A DNA stretch of 64,000 nucleotides from Cupriavidus sp. P-10 (GTDB lineage Bacteria; Pseudomonadota; Gammaproteobacteria; Burkholderiales; Burkholderiaceae). The position numbers and the translations under genes are program-made. Shown piece after piece: positions 26,514-35,488 of the stretch. Each line of letters begins with the position of its first letter. Positions within the stretch are counted from its first letter, which is position 1. The stretch spans positions 2,666,001-2,730,000 of the forward strand of contig NZ_AP025171.1 in assembly GCF_003402535.2 (NCBI RefSeq). The letters run 5' to 3'. The notes beneath the pieces were generated by a model that was given only the letters and a program-made list of their open reading frames with translations, was not told the DNA's origin and did not search any database.

Positions 26514-27767
26514 ATGGCAACTGCCTCCCATGAAGATCGCCCAGTGTGGGCCGACGACAGCATCAGCCGCATCCCGTTCCGCGTCTATACGGACACGCAG
26601 CTTTACCAGCGCGAGCTCGAACGCTGCTTCTACCGCGGCCACTGGAACTATGTCGGCCTGGAGGCCGAAATCCCGAACCCCGGCGACTTCAAGCGCACCA
26701 CGCTTGGCGAGCGTTCCGTGATCCTGGTGCGCGACCAGGACGGCGAGATCAACGTCATCGAGAACGTGTGCGCCCATCGCGGCATGAAGTTCTGCCGCGA
26801 GCGCAGCGGGAACCGGAAGGATTTCCACTGCCCCTACCACCAGTGGAACTATGACCTGAAGGGCAACCTGCAAGGGGTGCCACTGCGTCGCGGCGTCAAG
26901 CAGGACGGCAAGGTCAACGGTGGCATGCCCGCCGACTTCAAGCCGCAGGAGCACGGGCTCACGCAACTGAAGGTCGCGACACGTGGCGGGGTCGTGTTCG
27001 CTTCGTTCGACCACGACGTGCCCTCGCTCGAAGCCTACCTCGGGCCGGACATCCTCGGCTACTTCGACCGCCTGTTCAATGGCCGCAAGCTGAAGGTCCT
27101 TGGCTACAACAAGCAGCGCATTCCCGGCAACTGGAAGCTGATGCAGGAGAACATCAAGGACCCCTACCATCCCGGCCTGCTGCATACCTGGTTTGTCACG
27201 TTCGGGCTCTGGCGGGCGGACAACAAGGCCCGCCTGGTGATGGATGCCGAGTTCCGCCATGCCGCGATGGTGTCGACCCGCGGCCAGGGCGGCAAGAGCG
27301 ACGTGACCTCCGGCGTGTCCAGCTTCAAGGACCAGATGGCCCTGCACGACGACCGCATTCTCGACATCGTCCACGAACCATGGTGGGGCGAGCCAACCGC
27401 GGTGATGATGACGGTGTTCCCGAGCGTGATCTTCCAGCAGCAGGTCAATTCGGTGTCCACGCGCCATATCCAGCCCAACGGCCCCGACTCCTTCGACTTC
27501 GTCTGGACGCACTTCGGCTTCGAGGACGATACCGGGGAAATGACGCGGCGCCGACTGCGCCAGGCCAACCTCTTCGGCCCCGCGGGCTTCGTGTCGGCCG
27601 ACGACGGCGAAGCCATCGAATGCTCGCAGGAAGGCTTCTCCCAGAAGCCCTGGCATCGCGTGATCGCCGAACTGGGCGGGAAGACCGCGGAAAACACGGA
27701 GCACATGGTCACCGAGACCCTGATCCGCGGCATGTACGCCTATTGGCGCAAGGTGATGGAGGTCTGA
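26514..27767 (+). CDS. nagG: Ring-hydroxylating oxygenase large subunit, salicylate 5-hydroxylase (NagG)-like
   Basis: The 417-residue alpha subunit has a Rieske [2Fe-2S] centre (CAHRGMKFC ... CPYHQWNYD; two Cys, two His) at about 88-112 and a mononuclear iron site with KDPYHPGLLH near 220 plus a later Asp. Segments such as GLEAEIPNPGDFKRT, LQGVPLRRGVKQDGKVNGGMP and QQQVNSVSTRHIQPNG match what I recall of NagG (salicylate 5-hydroxylase). The gene order large-small-ferredoxin-reductase matches instead the andA (anthranilate dioxygenase) operon. Substrate: salicylate, anthranilate or a close relative. The divergent NahR-like regulator favours salicylate. Confidence 0.9.
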   Translation: MATASHEDRPVWADDSISRIPFRVYTDTQLYQRELERCFYRGHWNYVGLEAEIPNPGDFKRTTLGERSVILVRDQDGEINVIENVCAHRGMKFCRERSGNRKDFHCPYHQWNYDLKGNLQGVPLRRGVKQDGKVNGGMPADFKPQEHGLTQLKVATRGGVVFASFDHDVPSLEAYLGPDILGYFDRLFNGRKLKVLGYNKQRIPGNWKLMQENIKDPYHPGLLHTWFVTFGLWRADNKARLVMDAEFRHAAMVSTRGQGGKSDVTSGVSSFKDQMALHDDRILDIVHEPWWGEPTAVMMTVFPSVIFQQQVNSVSTRHIQPNGPDSFDFVWTHFGFEDDTGEMTRRRLRQANLFGPAGFVSADDGEAIECSQEGFSQKPWHRVIAELGGKTAENTEHMVTETLIRGMYAYWRKVMEV

Positions 27768-27771
27768 GGCC

Positions 27772-28242
27772 ATGAACTTCACTGACTACTACGCACTGCT
27801 CGCCCTGTACGCCGACTACACCAGCGCCGTGGACAACGGCGAATGGGACCGCTGGCCGGAGTTCTTCACCGAGGACTGCCTCTATCGTGTCCAGCCGCGC
27901 GAGAACCATGAGCGCGGGCTGCCGCTCGCCACGCTGTCGCTCGAAAGCAAGGGGATGCTGAAGGACCGCATCTATGGCATCCGGGAGACGCTCTTCCACG
28001 ATCCCTACTACCAGCGCCACCTTGTCGGAACGCCCCTGATCCGCGAGGCCAGCGCCGACAAGATCGTGGCTGAGACGAACTATGCCGTGCTGCGCACCAA
28101 GCCGGACCAGATGACCGATGTGTACAACGTTGGCCGCTACCTGGACACCATCGTGCGCACGCCCGAGGGCTGGCGCTTCGCGTCACGCATCTGCGTATTC
28201 GATAGCGAGATGATTCCCAACTCGCTGATCTACCCCATCTAG
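27772..28242 (+). CDS. nagH: Ring-hydroxylating oxygenase small subunit, NagH-like
   Basis: The 156-residue beta subunit has the SnoaL/NTF2-like cone fold. Landmarks are YYALLALYADYTSAVDNGEWDRW at the start, LYRVQPRENHERGLPLATL in the middle and SEMIPNSLIYPI at the end, strongly like NagH. It assembles with the alpha subunit into an alpha3-beta3 oxygenase. It begins four bases after the alpha stop, so translation is coupled. Confidence 0.92.
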   Translation: MNFTDYYALLALYADYTSAVDNGEWDRWPEFFTEDCLYRVQPRENHERGLPLATLSLESKGMLKDRIYGIRETLFHDPYYQRHLVGTPLIREASADKIVAETNYAVLRTKPDQMTDVYNVGRYLDTIVRTPEGWRFASRICVFDSEMIPNSLIYPI

Positions 28243-28254
28243 CAGGAGCCATTC

Positions 28255-28569
28255 ATGACTGAAACCTGGATCGAGGCAGCGCTGCTGTCCAGCGTCCCGC
28301 AGGACGATGTGATCGCCGTGGCCGTGGAGGGCAGGGAGATCGCCCTGTATGGGGTCGACGGCGACGTCTACGCGACCGACAACATCTGCACGCATGGCCA
28401 CGCGCGCCTGTGCGAAGGCTTTCTTGAAGGACACGAGATCGAGTGCCCGCTCCATCAGGGCAGGTTCGACGTCCGTAACGGCGCAGCGATGTGCGCCCCG
28501 CTGACCGAAGGCATCCGTACCTATCCGGTCCGTATCGAAGGCGACAGGGTCTACCTCGACCTCGGCTGA
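28255..28569 (+). CDS. Rieske [2Fe-2S] ferredoxin of the ring-hydroxylating oxygenase
   Basis: The 104-residue electron carrier holds the Rieske motif C-T-H-(15-17)-C-P-L-H, seen as [11 protein letters not shown] and [12 protein letters not shown] around residues 43-67. It takes electrons from the reductase encoded next and passes them to the oxygenase. It is soluble and begins 12 bases after the beta subunit gene. NagAb- and AndAb-type ferredoxins have the same length. Confidence 0.93.
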   Translation: MTETWIEAALLSSVPQDDVIAVAVEGREIALYGVDGDVYATDNICTHGHARLCEGFLEGHEIECPLHQGRFDVRNGAAMCAPLTEGIRTYPVRIEGDRVYLDLG

Positions 28570-28601
28570 ACGCGCCGGTCACGCAACCACAAGGGACGCA
28601 C

Positions 28602-29858
28602 ATGAATTCCGAACGACCACATGGCGCGACTGCCATTTCGCCAGCCGCCGCCATCGTCATCATCGGCGCGGGCCAGGCCGGCGGCTGGGCCGCCCAGACG
28701 CTGCGCAGCGAGGGTTTCACCGGCCGGCTCGTGCTAATCGGCGACGAGACCCACCCACCGTACGAGCGGCCATCGCTGTCCAAGACCGTGCTTGCCGGTG
28801 AGGCGGCACCCGCCAGCACCTGGCTGCTCAAGCCGGAGGCGTTCGAAGCGCTGAGGCTGGAATGGTGGGTGGACTCACGGGTGGTCCGCATCGACCGGGG
28901 CGCGAAGTGCCTGGAGATGTCCGACGGAGAGTTGCTGTCCTACGACAAGCTGATCCTGTGTACCGGTGGCAAGGCGCGCGCGCTTGCTGTCCCGGGCGCG
29001 GATACGACCCCGAGCTATACCTTGCGCACGATTGGCGACGCCTTGTCGCTGGCGCCCGAGCTTCGGCCGGGCCGCAGCATCGTCGTCATTGGCGGCGGCT
29101 GGATCGGGCTGGAAGTCGCCGCCACCGCGCGGCAGAAAGGGGCGGAGGTAACCGTCGTCGAAGCACAAGGCCGCCTGTGCGAGCGCACCGTGCCGCCGGA
29201 GATCTCCGGACACCTGCTCGGGCTGCATGGTGCGCACGGCACCCGCGTCATGCTCGGCGCCCACATCACCGGCATCGCGCAAGACGCTGATGGCCTGTCC
29301 GTCGTGACGCTTGCCGATGGCAACACGCTGACGTGCCACGCCATCGTCGCGGGTGTGGGTCTCGTGCCCAACGATGCGCTGGCGCGTGACGCCGGGCTGG
29401 AATGCGATGGCGGCGTGATCGTCGACAAGAGCTGCCGCACTTCCGACCCCGATATCCTCGCCGCGGGAGACGTGGCAGTGACACCGAACCCATGGGCCGG
29501 CCGGCACTTGCGGCTGGAATCCTGGCAGAACGCCCAGGAACAGGGTATCGCCGCGGCGCGCGCGGCGCTCGGCCTCCCCGTCGACTATGCGCCCCTGCCG
29601 TGGTTCTGGTCGGACCAGTACGGCATGAACCTGCAGATCTACGGCTTTCCCCTGCCATCACATCGCGTGGTGGCACGTGGCACGCCCTCCGGAGACAGCT
29701 TCTTGCTGTTCCATCTCGATGGCGACGACGTTGTCCAGGCTGCGGTCGGGGCCAATGCGGCGCGCGACCTCCGCTTCGCACGCCGCCTGATCGAGCAGCG
29801 CAGGCAGGTCGATCCCGACCGCCTAGCCGACCCGAATGTTCCCATGGCCAGGCAGTAA
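28602..29858 (+). CDS. NADH:ferredoxin reductase of the ring-hydroxylating oxygenase
   Basis: The 418-residue flavoprotein belongs to the AndAa/BphA4/HcaD family. FAD site: IVIIGAGQAGGWAAQTLRSEGF at about 18-39. NADH site: SIVVIGGGWIGLEVAATARQKGA near 160. FAD C-terminal site: ILAAGDVAVTPNPW near 285. It has no ferredoxin domain, so the system is a three-component (class IIB/III) oxygenase. The start at 28602 lies 32 bases after the ferredoxin stop, with AAGGGAC upstream. This single-flavin reductase placement matches andAcAdAbAa order rather than nag order. Confidence 0.93.
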   Translation: MNSERPHGATAISPAAAIVIIGAGQAGGWAAQTLRSEGFTGRLVLIGDETHPPYERPSLSKTVLAGEAAPASTWLLKPEAFEALRLEWWVDSRVVRIDRGAKCLEMSDGELLSYDKLILCTGGKARALAVPGADTTPSYTLRTIGDALSLAPELRPGRSIVVIGGGWIGLEVAATARQKGAEVTVVEAQGRLCERTVPPEISGHLLGLHGAHGTRVMLGAHITGIAQDADGLSVVTLADGNTLTCHAIVAGVGLVPNDALARDAGLECDGGVIVDKSCRTSDPDILAAGDVAVTPNPWAGRHLRLESWQNAQEQGIAAARAALGLPVDYAPLPWFWSDQYGMNLQIYGFPLPSHRVVARGTPSGDSFLLFHLDGDDVVQAAVGANAARDLRFARRLIEQRRQVDPDRLADPNVPMARQ

Positions 29859-29895
29859 CCCACTACATAAGAAAAAACACCGGAGACAAGCCCCC

Positions 29896-31275
29896 ATGTC
29901 GCAAATCGACGTCCACAAACTGGCCGACGAGGCCTCGTTCAATCGCTTCCATGCGCGCGTGCTGTGCTGGTGCGCGCTCATCATCATCTTTGACGGATAC
30001 GACCTGGCGGTCGTGGGCATCGCGCTGCCTTCGATCATGAAGGACCTCGGCGTGGCACCGGCTCAAGCCGGGCTCATGGTCAGCTCTGCCCTGTTCGGCA
30101 TGGTGTTCGGCGCGATCTTCCTCGGCACCCTGGCAGACAGGATCGGCCGGCGCTGGACAATCGCGATCTGCGTCATCCTGTTCAGCGTCTTCACTGCTGC
30201 GGCCGGCCTGGTCAGGGACCCCGTGCTGTTCAGCGTGGCACGCTTCCTTGCCGGGCTCGGCATCGGCGGCGTCATGCCCAACGTCGTCGCGCAGATGACG
30301 GAGTACGCACCGAAAAGGATGCGGGCGACGCTTGTCACCCTGATGTTCAGCGGCTATGCCGTCGGCGGGATGCTGGCGGCCATCCTCGGCAAGGGCCTGA
30401 TCGAAACGTACGGCTGGCAATCGGTCTTCCTCGCCGCCGGCCTCCCCGTCCTGCTCGTTCCCGTCATTCTCAGGTCGCTGCCCGAATCGATGCCCTTCCT
30501 GCTGAAGAAGGGCGACCACGAAGCATTGCGGCGCATTGTTGCCAGCCTCGCACCGACCCGCCGGTGGTCCAAGACGGATGGATTCGCCGTGGCGGCCCAG
30601 GACAATGCCGACAGCGCGCCGATCCGGCATCTGTTCCATGAGGGCCGCGGCTTCAGCACCCTCATGTTCTGGATCGCATTCTTCATGTGCCTGTTCATGG
30701 TGTACGCGCTGAGCTCATGGCTGACCAAGCTGATGGCAGCCGCGGGGTACAGCCTGGGCTCCGCGTTGACGTTCATGCTGGTACTGAACATCGGCGCGAT
30801 GATCGGCGCCGTCGGCGGCGGATGGCTTGCCGACCGGTATCACATCAAGTACGTGCTTGCAGCGATGTATGGGCTGGCCGCGATCTCGATCACGCTCCTC
30901 GGGTTCAGGCTGCCCGCCGAACTGCAGTATCTCGTGGTGGGCCTTGCCGGCGCCTCGACGATCGGCACCCAGATCGTCGCGAATGCCTACACCGGGCAGT
31001 TCTATCCGACCGCGATCCGTTCCACCGGACTCGGCTGGGCGCTGGGCATCGGTCGCAGTGGAGCGATCCTGGCGCCGATCGTGATTGGCGTACTGGTCGC
31101 CATGAACCTGCCGCTGCAGCAGAACTTTATTGCGATTGCCATGCCTGCCGTGATTGGCATGTTCGCAGTCCTGCTGATCGATCACGGGCGGTCGGCATCG
31201 GCGGTTCACTACGACCACGCCGGAGCCGAGAGAAACGAGTCACCCGTCAGCCTCTCCATCGCGGACCGGAACTAG
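29896..31275 (+). CDS. AAHS-family MFS transporter for aromatic acids (BenK/PcaK-like)
   Basis: The 459-residue permease has twelve predicted helices. The AAHS signature FDGYDLAVVGIALPSIMKDLG lies near residue 33, with the MFS loop motif GTLADRIGRRWT after it and a second DR-type motif (GWLADRYHIKY) in the second half. These proteins import benzoate, 4-hydroxybenzoate, gentisate or similar aromatic acids with protons. It is the last gene of the oxygenase operon (37-base gap), so it probably imports the oxygenase substrate. Upstream GGAGACAAG supports the start. Confidence 0.93.
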   Translation: MSQIDVHKLADEASFNRFHARVLCWCALIIIFDGYDLAVVGIALPSIMKDLGVAPAQAGLMVSSALFGMVFGAIFLGTLADRIGRRWTIAICVILFSVFTAAAGLVRDPVLFSVARFLAGLGIGGVMPNVVAQMTEYAPKRMRATLVTLMFSGYAVGGMLAAILGKGLIETYGWQSVFLAAGLPVLLVPVILRSLPESMPFLLKKGDHEALRRIVASLAPTRRWSKTDGFAVAAQDNADSAPIRHLFHEGRGFSTLMFWIAFFMCLFMVYALSSWLTKLMAAAGYSLGSALTFMLVLNIGAMIGAVGGGWLADRYHIKYVLAAMYGLAAISITLLGFRLPAELQYLVVGLAGASTIGTQIVANAYTGQFYPTAIRSTGLGWALGIGRSGAILAPIVIGVLVAMNLPLQQNFIAIAMPAVIGMFAVLLIDHGRSASAVHYDHAGAERNESPVSLSIADRN

Positions 31276-31468
31276 TACCAAACCGGGCGGGTGCGTCGGT
31301 CAGCCGTTGCGGCCGAGACCATTTCCAGATGCTGGCGCAGCGGCGAAACGCCGTCGACCACCCCCCGCTCTTGCGCAGCGATGGCGCACCGCCCACACCG
31401 CCCCTGAATGAAGCCTTGCCGCAGCCAAGCGTCACCGCAATGTCCAGGGCCGGCCAACCGTGCCTCGC

Positions 31469-31774
31469 TCAAAGGTCAAGGTTCTCTGCCATGTAGTCGC
31501 GCAGGTGCCGGCCCACTGCATCCATGATTGCCTCGGACGCCTCTCTTGCTTCCTGCTCCTTGCCAGCGGGAATCCAGGTGGACTCGACCTCGACGAGGGT
31601 CCCTCGGCATTCACGTGCTGCCCGCAAGTCCCAAACATAGTGGGCAACTGCCAGGGAGATCGCGGTGGTTTCGGTCTCCTGCCTGAACAGCATGCGAGCG
31701 GCAGCCTCCATCGCAATGCGACGTATGACATGTCCGGGCGTATCGCGCTCCGTTTGAATCTTGTCGTTGTACAT
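31469..31774 (-). CDS. Small protein of unknown function
   Basis: The 101-residue product is not recognised. It is helical, with an N-terminal HVIRRIAMEAAARMLFRQETETTAISLAVAHYVWDL region and an acidic C-terminal helix. The ATG at 31774 has a GGGGGG tract 14 bases upstream and lies 28 bases beyond the Bug gene stop. An in-frame TTG at 31798 gives an alternative start right after that stop. It is probably the last gene of the gst-caiB-gor-bug operon. Base composition is slightly lower in GC than its neighbours. Confidence 0.6.
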   Translation of the reverse strand: MYNDKIQTERDTPGHVIRRIAMEAAARMLFRQETETTAISLAVAHYVWDLRAARECRGTLVEVESTWIPAGKEQEAREASEAIMDAVGRHLRDYMAENLDL

Positions 31775-31802
31775 ATTGTTCCACGCCCCCCCACGCAAAG
31801 GA

Positions 31803-32768
31803 CTAGTCGATGAAAGCGCTGGCTTGCCTGATGACCGGGGTCCATCTCGCTATCTCGTTTCGCAACTGCGCAGACAACGCTTGCGGAGCGGCGCGCTCTG
31901 CCGACACCGGTACAGCGCCAAGCTTATGCATTCCCTCACGGAACGCGGGATCGCTGACCGCGTCCTGCAGCGCCTTGACCAGCTTCGCAACGACCGGCTT
32001 CGGCGTGCCCCTGGGGGCGTAGATGCCATGCCACACCGTGACCTCGAAATCGCCCAGCCCCTGCTCCCGCAGGGTGGGCAGCTTTGGCAATGCAGCCAGC
32101 CTCAGCGACGTCGTGCTGCCATATGCCTTGACTCGACCGGTATTGATGGGTTGCAACGTGGTGGTTACCTGATCGCAAAGGAGGTCGACCTGCCCACCCT
32201 GGATGTCGACCATTGCCGGCGCCGCGCCCTTGTACGGAACGCTTGTCATCGCCGAATGCAGCTGGCTCATCAGCATCAGCCCGCAGAGATGTGATGCCGT
32301 ACCGATGCCCGCATTGGCGAGATTGATCCTCCGCTGGTTGGCCGAGATGTAGGCGCGCAACTCGCTGAATCCGGTCGGTGTCAGGTCTGGACGGGCAACC
32401 AGCGTCATCGGGACGTCGGCGACAAGCCCGATATATTCGAAATCCCTGGTCGGGTCGAACCGGAGCGATTTCGTCAGCGCTGGCAGGGTCGCCATGCCGA
32501 TGTTATGGATCAACAGCGTATAGCCATTGGGCTCGGCCCGCACGACCGCCTCCGAGCCGACGATGCCGCCAGTGCTGGCACGGTTCTCCACGACAACGGA
32601 CTGTCCCAGCGATCGGCCCATTGCGGCCCCCAGGTGGCGCGCCACGACGTCCGTCGGCCCGCCTGGCGAGAACGGAACCACCAACGTCAGCGGGCGGGTT
32701 GGAAAGGTTTGCCCAAAGGAAGAACTGCATGCCAACAATCCGATGGCGAGTGCTGCAACGTACCTCAT
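31803..32768 (-). CDS. Bug-family (TctC-like) periplasmic solute receptor
   Basis: The 321-residue product has a signal peptide (MRYVAALAIGLLACSSSFGQ) and the Bug motifs TFPTRPLTLVVPFSPGGPTDVVARHLG and GQSVVVENRASTGGIVG. The binding pocket should hold a carboxylate or related acid. It is on the same strand as the glutathione reductase gene (66-base gap) and is likely cotranscribed with it. No TctA or TctB membrane gene is present. ATG at 32768 follows AGGAGACAGGCC. Confidence 0.92.
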   Translation of the reverse strand: MRYVAALAIGLLACSSSFGQTFPTRPLTLVVPFSPGGPTDVVARHLGAAMGRSLGQSVVVENRASTGGIVGSEAVVRAEPNGYTLLIHNIGMATLPALTKSLRFDPTRDFEYIGLVADVPMTLVARPDLTPTGFSELRAYISANQRRINLANAGIGTASHLCGLMLMSQLHSAMTSVPYKGAAPAMVDIQGGQVDLLCDQVTTTLQPINTGRVKAYGSTTSLRLAALPKLPTLREQGLGDFEVTVWHGIYAPRGTPKPVVAKLVKALQDAVSDPAFREGMHKLGAVPVSAERAAPQALSAQLRNEIARWTPVIRQASAFID

Positions 32769-32834
32769 GGCCTGTCTCCTTACGACATGTTTTCTTTTGT
32801 GACAACTGCTCTGCCTCCCACACCACCATGATCT

Positions 32835-34175
32835 TCAGTCGTGGTTTCGCATGGTGACGAACTCCTCCGCAACACTGGGATGCAATGCAACGGTCTGGTC
32901 GAACTCACGCTTGGTGATGCCTCGCTGCAGCGATATCGCCCCCATTTGCACGATTTCCGCGGCATCGCGCCCCAGCATGTGGAGGCCAAGGACCCGGTCA
33001 CTGCGCTTGTCGACGACCAGTTTCATCATGACGCGCTCGGGGCTTCTGGCCAGCATCGCCCGCATTGGCCGGAAGTTCGCGCGGTAGACAGTGATTTCGG
33101 GATGCGCGGCGCGCGCCTGCTGCTCGCTCATCCCGACACTCGCAATCTCAGGCGTGGAGAAGACTGCCGTCGGCGTGAAACCAAAGTCCGGCGAACACGA
33201 CTGGGATGCCCCAAACAGCGACTGTGCGAGCCACTGTCCTTGCCGTATGGCGACCGGCGTAAGGTTCAACTGGCCGATCGCATCCCCAATGGCGTAGACG
33301 CCGTGCAGCGACGTCGCGTAGCGGCTATCCACGGCAATGGCACCGTTCGGACGCAGCGCGAGTACGCCGCCCGCAGCAGCTGTGTTTGGCAAGCGGCCGG
33401 TCGCGTTCATGACAACGTCGCAATCGAAAGACTGTCCTGCGTGATCGGTCACGCGATAGCCCACCGTCAGGGTTTCGATGCGGCGAACCTGGCAATTCAA
33501 TCGCATTGAGATGCCCTGCTCATGGTACGCGGCAAGGACGCCGGCCTGCACATCGGCATCGAATCCCCGGAGAACCGTCTGGCCTCCGTGAAGCACCGAC
33601 ACGTCGGCACCCAGTCCCCTGAAGATGCCAGCGAACTCGAGCGCGATATAGCCGCCACCGATGATCGCCACGCGGCGCGGCAGTTGCGGCAGTCCAAAAA
33701 CCTCGTCCGACGTGATCGCATACTCTGCCCCTTGCATGCTCAGGGGCGCAGGCGCTGCACCGGTTGCGACAATGATGTGCCTGGCGAACACCCGCTGGCC
33801 CGATGCAAGACGCACACAGCCACTGGCCTCGACCGACGCGCTCTCGTCAAAGATCGTGACCTGGCTGCTATCCAGGCCCTTGCGGTACAAATGCTCGAGG
33901 CGGAGCACTTCTTCCGAGATGCCGTCGCGCAGCGCACGCCAGTCGTGGCCCTTGGCCTCAAGGTTCCACCCGAAGCCGATCGCGTCCATGGCTTCCGCCC
34001 GGTAGCGACTGGCCGTGACGAGAAGCTTCTTTGGCACACAGCCACGAATCACACAGGTGCCGCCTACCCGCGATTGTTCCGCGATCCCGACCCGCGCGCC
34101 GAGTGCGGCGGCAGTACGTGCCGCTCTCACTCCGCCGGAGCCGGCGCCTATGACAAACAGGTCAAAGGTATCCAT
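32835..34175 (-). CDS. gor: Glutathione-disulfide reductase
   Basis: The 446-residue flavoprotein begins FDLFVIGAGSGGVRAARTAAA (FAD site) and carries the redox-active disulfide GGTCVIRGCVPKKLL (C-x4-C) near residue 42. The NADPH domain has RRVAIIGGGYIALEFAGIFR near 166, and the dimerisation domain ends with HPSVAEEFVTMR containing the catalytic His of the HPT/HPS-x2-EE type. It keeps glutathione reduced with NADPH. The start at 34175 is preferred by family alignment. A GTG at 34196 overlapping the CaiB stop (GTGA) is an alternative. With the neighbouring GST it suggests a glutathione-dependent catabolic step. Confidence 0.93.
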   Translation of the reverse strand: MDTFDLFVIGAGSGGVRAARTAAALGARVGIAEQSRVGGTCVIRGCVPKKLLVTASRYRAEAMDAIGFGWNLEAKGHDWRALRDGISEEVLRLEHLYRKGLDSSQVTIFDESASVEASGCVRLASGQRVFARHIIVATGAAPAPLSMQGAEYAITSDEVFGLPQLPRRVAIIGGGYIALEFAGIFRGLGADVSVLHGGQTVLRGFDADVQAGVLAAYHEQGISMRLNCQVRRIETLTVGYRVTDHAGQSFDCDVVMNATGRLPNTAAAGGVLALRPNGAIAVDSRYATSLHGVYAIGDAIGQLNLTPVAIRQGQWLAQSLFGASQSCSPDFGFTPTAVFSTPEIASVGMSEQQARAAHPEITVYRANFRPMRAMLARSPERVMMKLVVDKRSDRVLGLHMLGRDAAEIVQMGAISLQRGITKREFDQTVALHPSVAEEFVTMRNHD

Positions 34176-34192
34176 GTTGTCGTCCACGGCGG

Positions 34193-35479
34193 TCACCGTG
34201 CCATTGCGGTGTCTTCCGTCGGCGCGCTCTCCGGTTCGAGCAGCCTGTCCCGAACCAGCACACCTTCGGCATACAAGGCGTCGATCTCGTCGTCGCCGAG
34301 GCCCGCAAATTCCTGCAAGACCTGTTCGTTGTGTTCGCCGAGCAGGTCCGCCTTCAGGGAAGACGAATACTTCCAGGCCGAAAATCTCGCCGGCGGCCCC
34401 GGGATCTGGAACTCGCCGACGTAAGGATCACTGACCGTGCGCACAACGCCGCGCTCCCGCAGGTGGGGATGCTCCATGGCCTCGCGCAGGGTGAGGACTG
34501 GCGCGCAGGGGATCCGTTCGCGCTCCAGTGCCTTGATGGCCGCGTCCCTGGTCGGAAACGTACCGAGCCACGACTCCAGGATCTCCTTCAGTTGCGCGTT
34601 GTTGTCACGGCGCAGCGCCGCAGTGGCAAAGCGGGGGTCGGTCAACAGGTCATCGCGCCCCAGCGCCGACACGAATTGCTCCCATTGGTGCGGGAGCGTG
34701 GCCAGCGTGAGGTACGTACCGTCTGCGCAACGAAAGATGCCAGTCGGGCCGCCGTCGGGATGCTGCGATCCCGTGCGCGTCGGTTCGTAGCCTTTGCGAA
34801 GGCTCAGGCGCGGGATGGCGACCTCATGCATATTGAAATAGGTATCGAGCAGTGATGTTTCGATGTACTGCCCTTCCCCGGTTCGTTCCCGATGCAGCAG
34901 CGCGAAGCCGACCGCCATCGCTGCGGCGACGCCGGTTGATGCGTCGCCGATGGCCATGGTGATCAGTGCGGGATTGCCGGCAGCCTCGCCGATCAGGTCG
35001 GTCACGCCGGCGTACGCCTGCGCAACATAGTCGTAGCCCGGCTTGTTCGCCAGGATGCCCTGCTGGCCGGCAAGGGAAATGGAGCACATGACAAGCCGCG
35101 GATTGATCGTCTTCAGCACCTCATAGCCGAGACCGAACCGGTCCATCACGCCCGGCGAGAAGTTCTCGACGAGTACGTCGAACTGCGTGATCATCCTGAG
35201 AACAAGCTCCCGTGCCTTTTCGCTTTTCAGATTCAGCGCGAGGCTCTTCTTTGAGTGGTTATGCTGGACAAAGTAGGTGCTTTGGGAGCAGCGCTTGTGT
35301 TCGGGCTTCTGACTGCGCAGACCGCCGACGCGCGTACGATCGCCAAACGGCGCAAGCTCGAGCTTGACCACCTCCGCGCCCATTTCGGCAAGGATGCGCG
35401 TGCAGGTCGGGCCTGCCACGATCTGGGTAATGTCCAGCACGCGGAATCCGGTGAGCATCGGCGTTTTGATTTGCGGCAT
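34193..35479 (-). CDS. CaiB/BaiF family CoA-transferase (class III)
   Basis: The 428-residue product is a type III CoA-transferase. GFRVLDITQIVAGPTCTRILAEMGAEVVKLE opens it, HNHSKKSLALNLKSEKARELVL follows, then VENFSPGVMDRFGLGYEVL. The catalytic Asp is in GDASTGVAAAM near 180. These enzymes move CoA between carboxylic acids such as succinyl-CoA and an aromatic or branched acid. It starts nine bases after the GST stop and touches the gor gene. A second caiB gene lies at 37376 on the other strand. Confidence 0.92.
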   Translation of the reverse strand: MPQIKTPMLTGFRVLDITQIVAGPTCTRILAEMGAEVVKLELAPFGDRTRVGGLRSQKPEHKRCSQSTYFVQHNHSKKSLALNLKSEKARELVLRMITQFDVLVENFSPGVMDRFGLGYEVLKTINPRLVMCSISLAGQQGILANKPGYDYVAQAYAGVTDLIGEAAGNPALITMAIGDASTGVAAAMAVGFALLHRERTGEGQYIETSLLDTYFNMHEVAIPRLSLRKGYEPTRTGSQHPDGGPTGIFRCADGTYLTLATLPHQWEQFVSALGRDDLLTDPRFATAALRRDNNAQLKEILESWLGTFPTRDAAIKALERERIPCAPVLTLREAMEHPHLRERGVVRTVSDPYVGEFQIPGPPARFSAWKYSSSLKADLLGEHNEQVLQEFAGLGDDEIDALYAEGVLVRDRLLEPESAPTEDTAMAR

Positions 35480-35488
35480 GTGCCTCTC

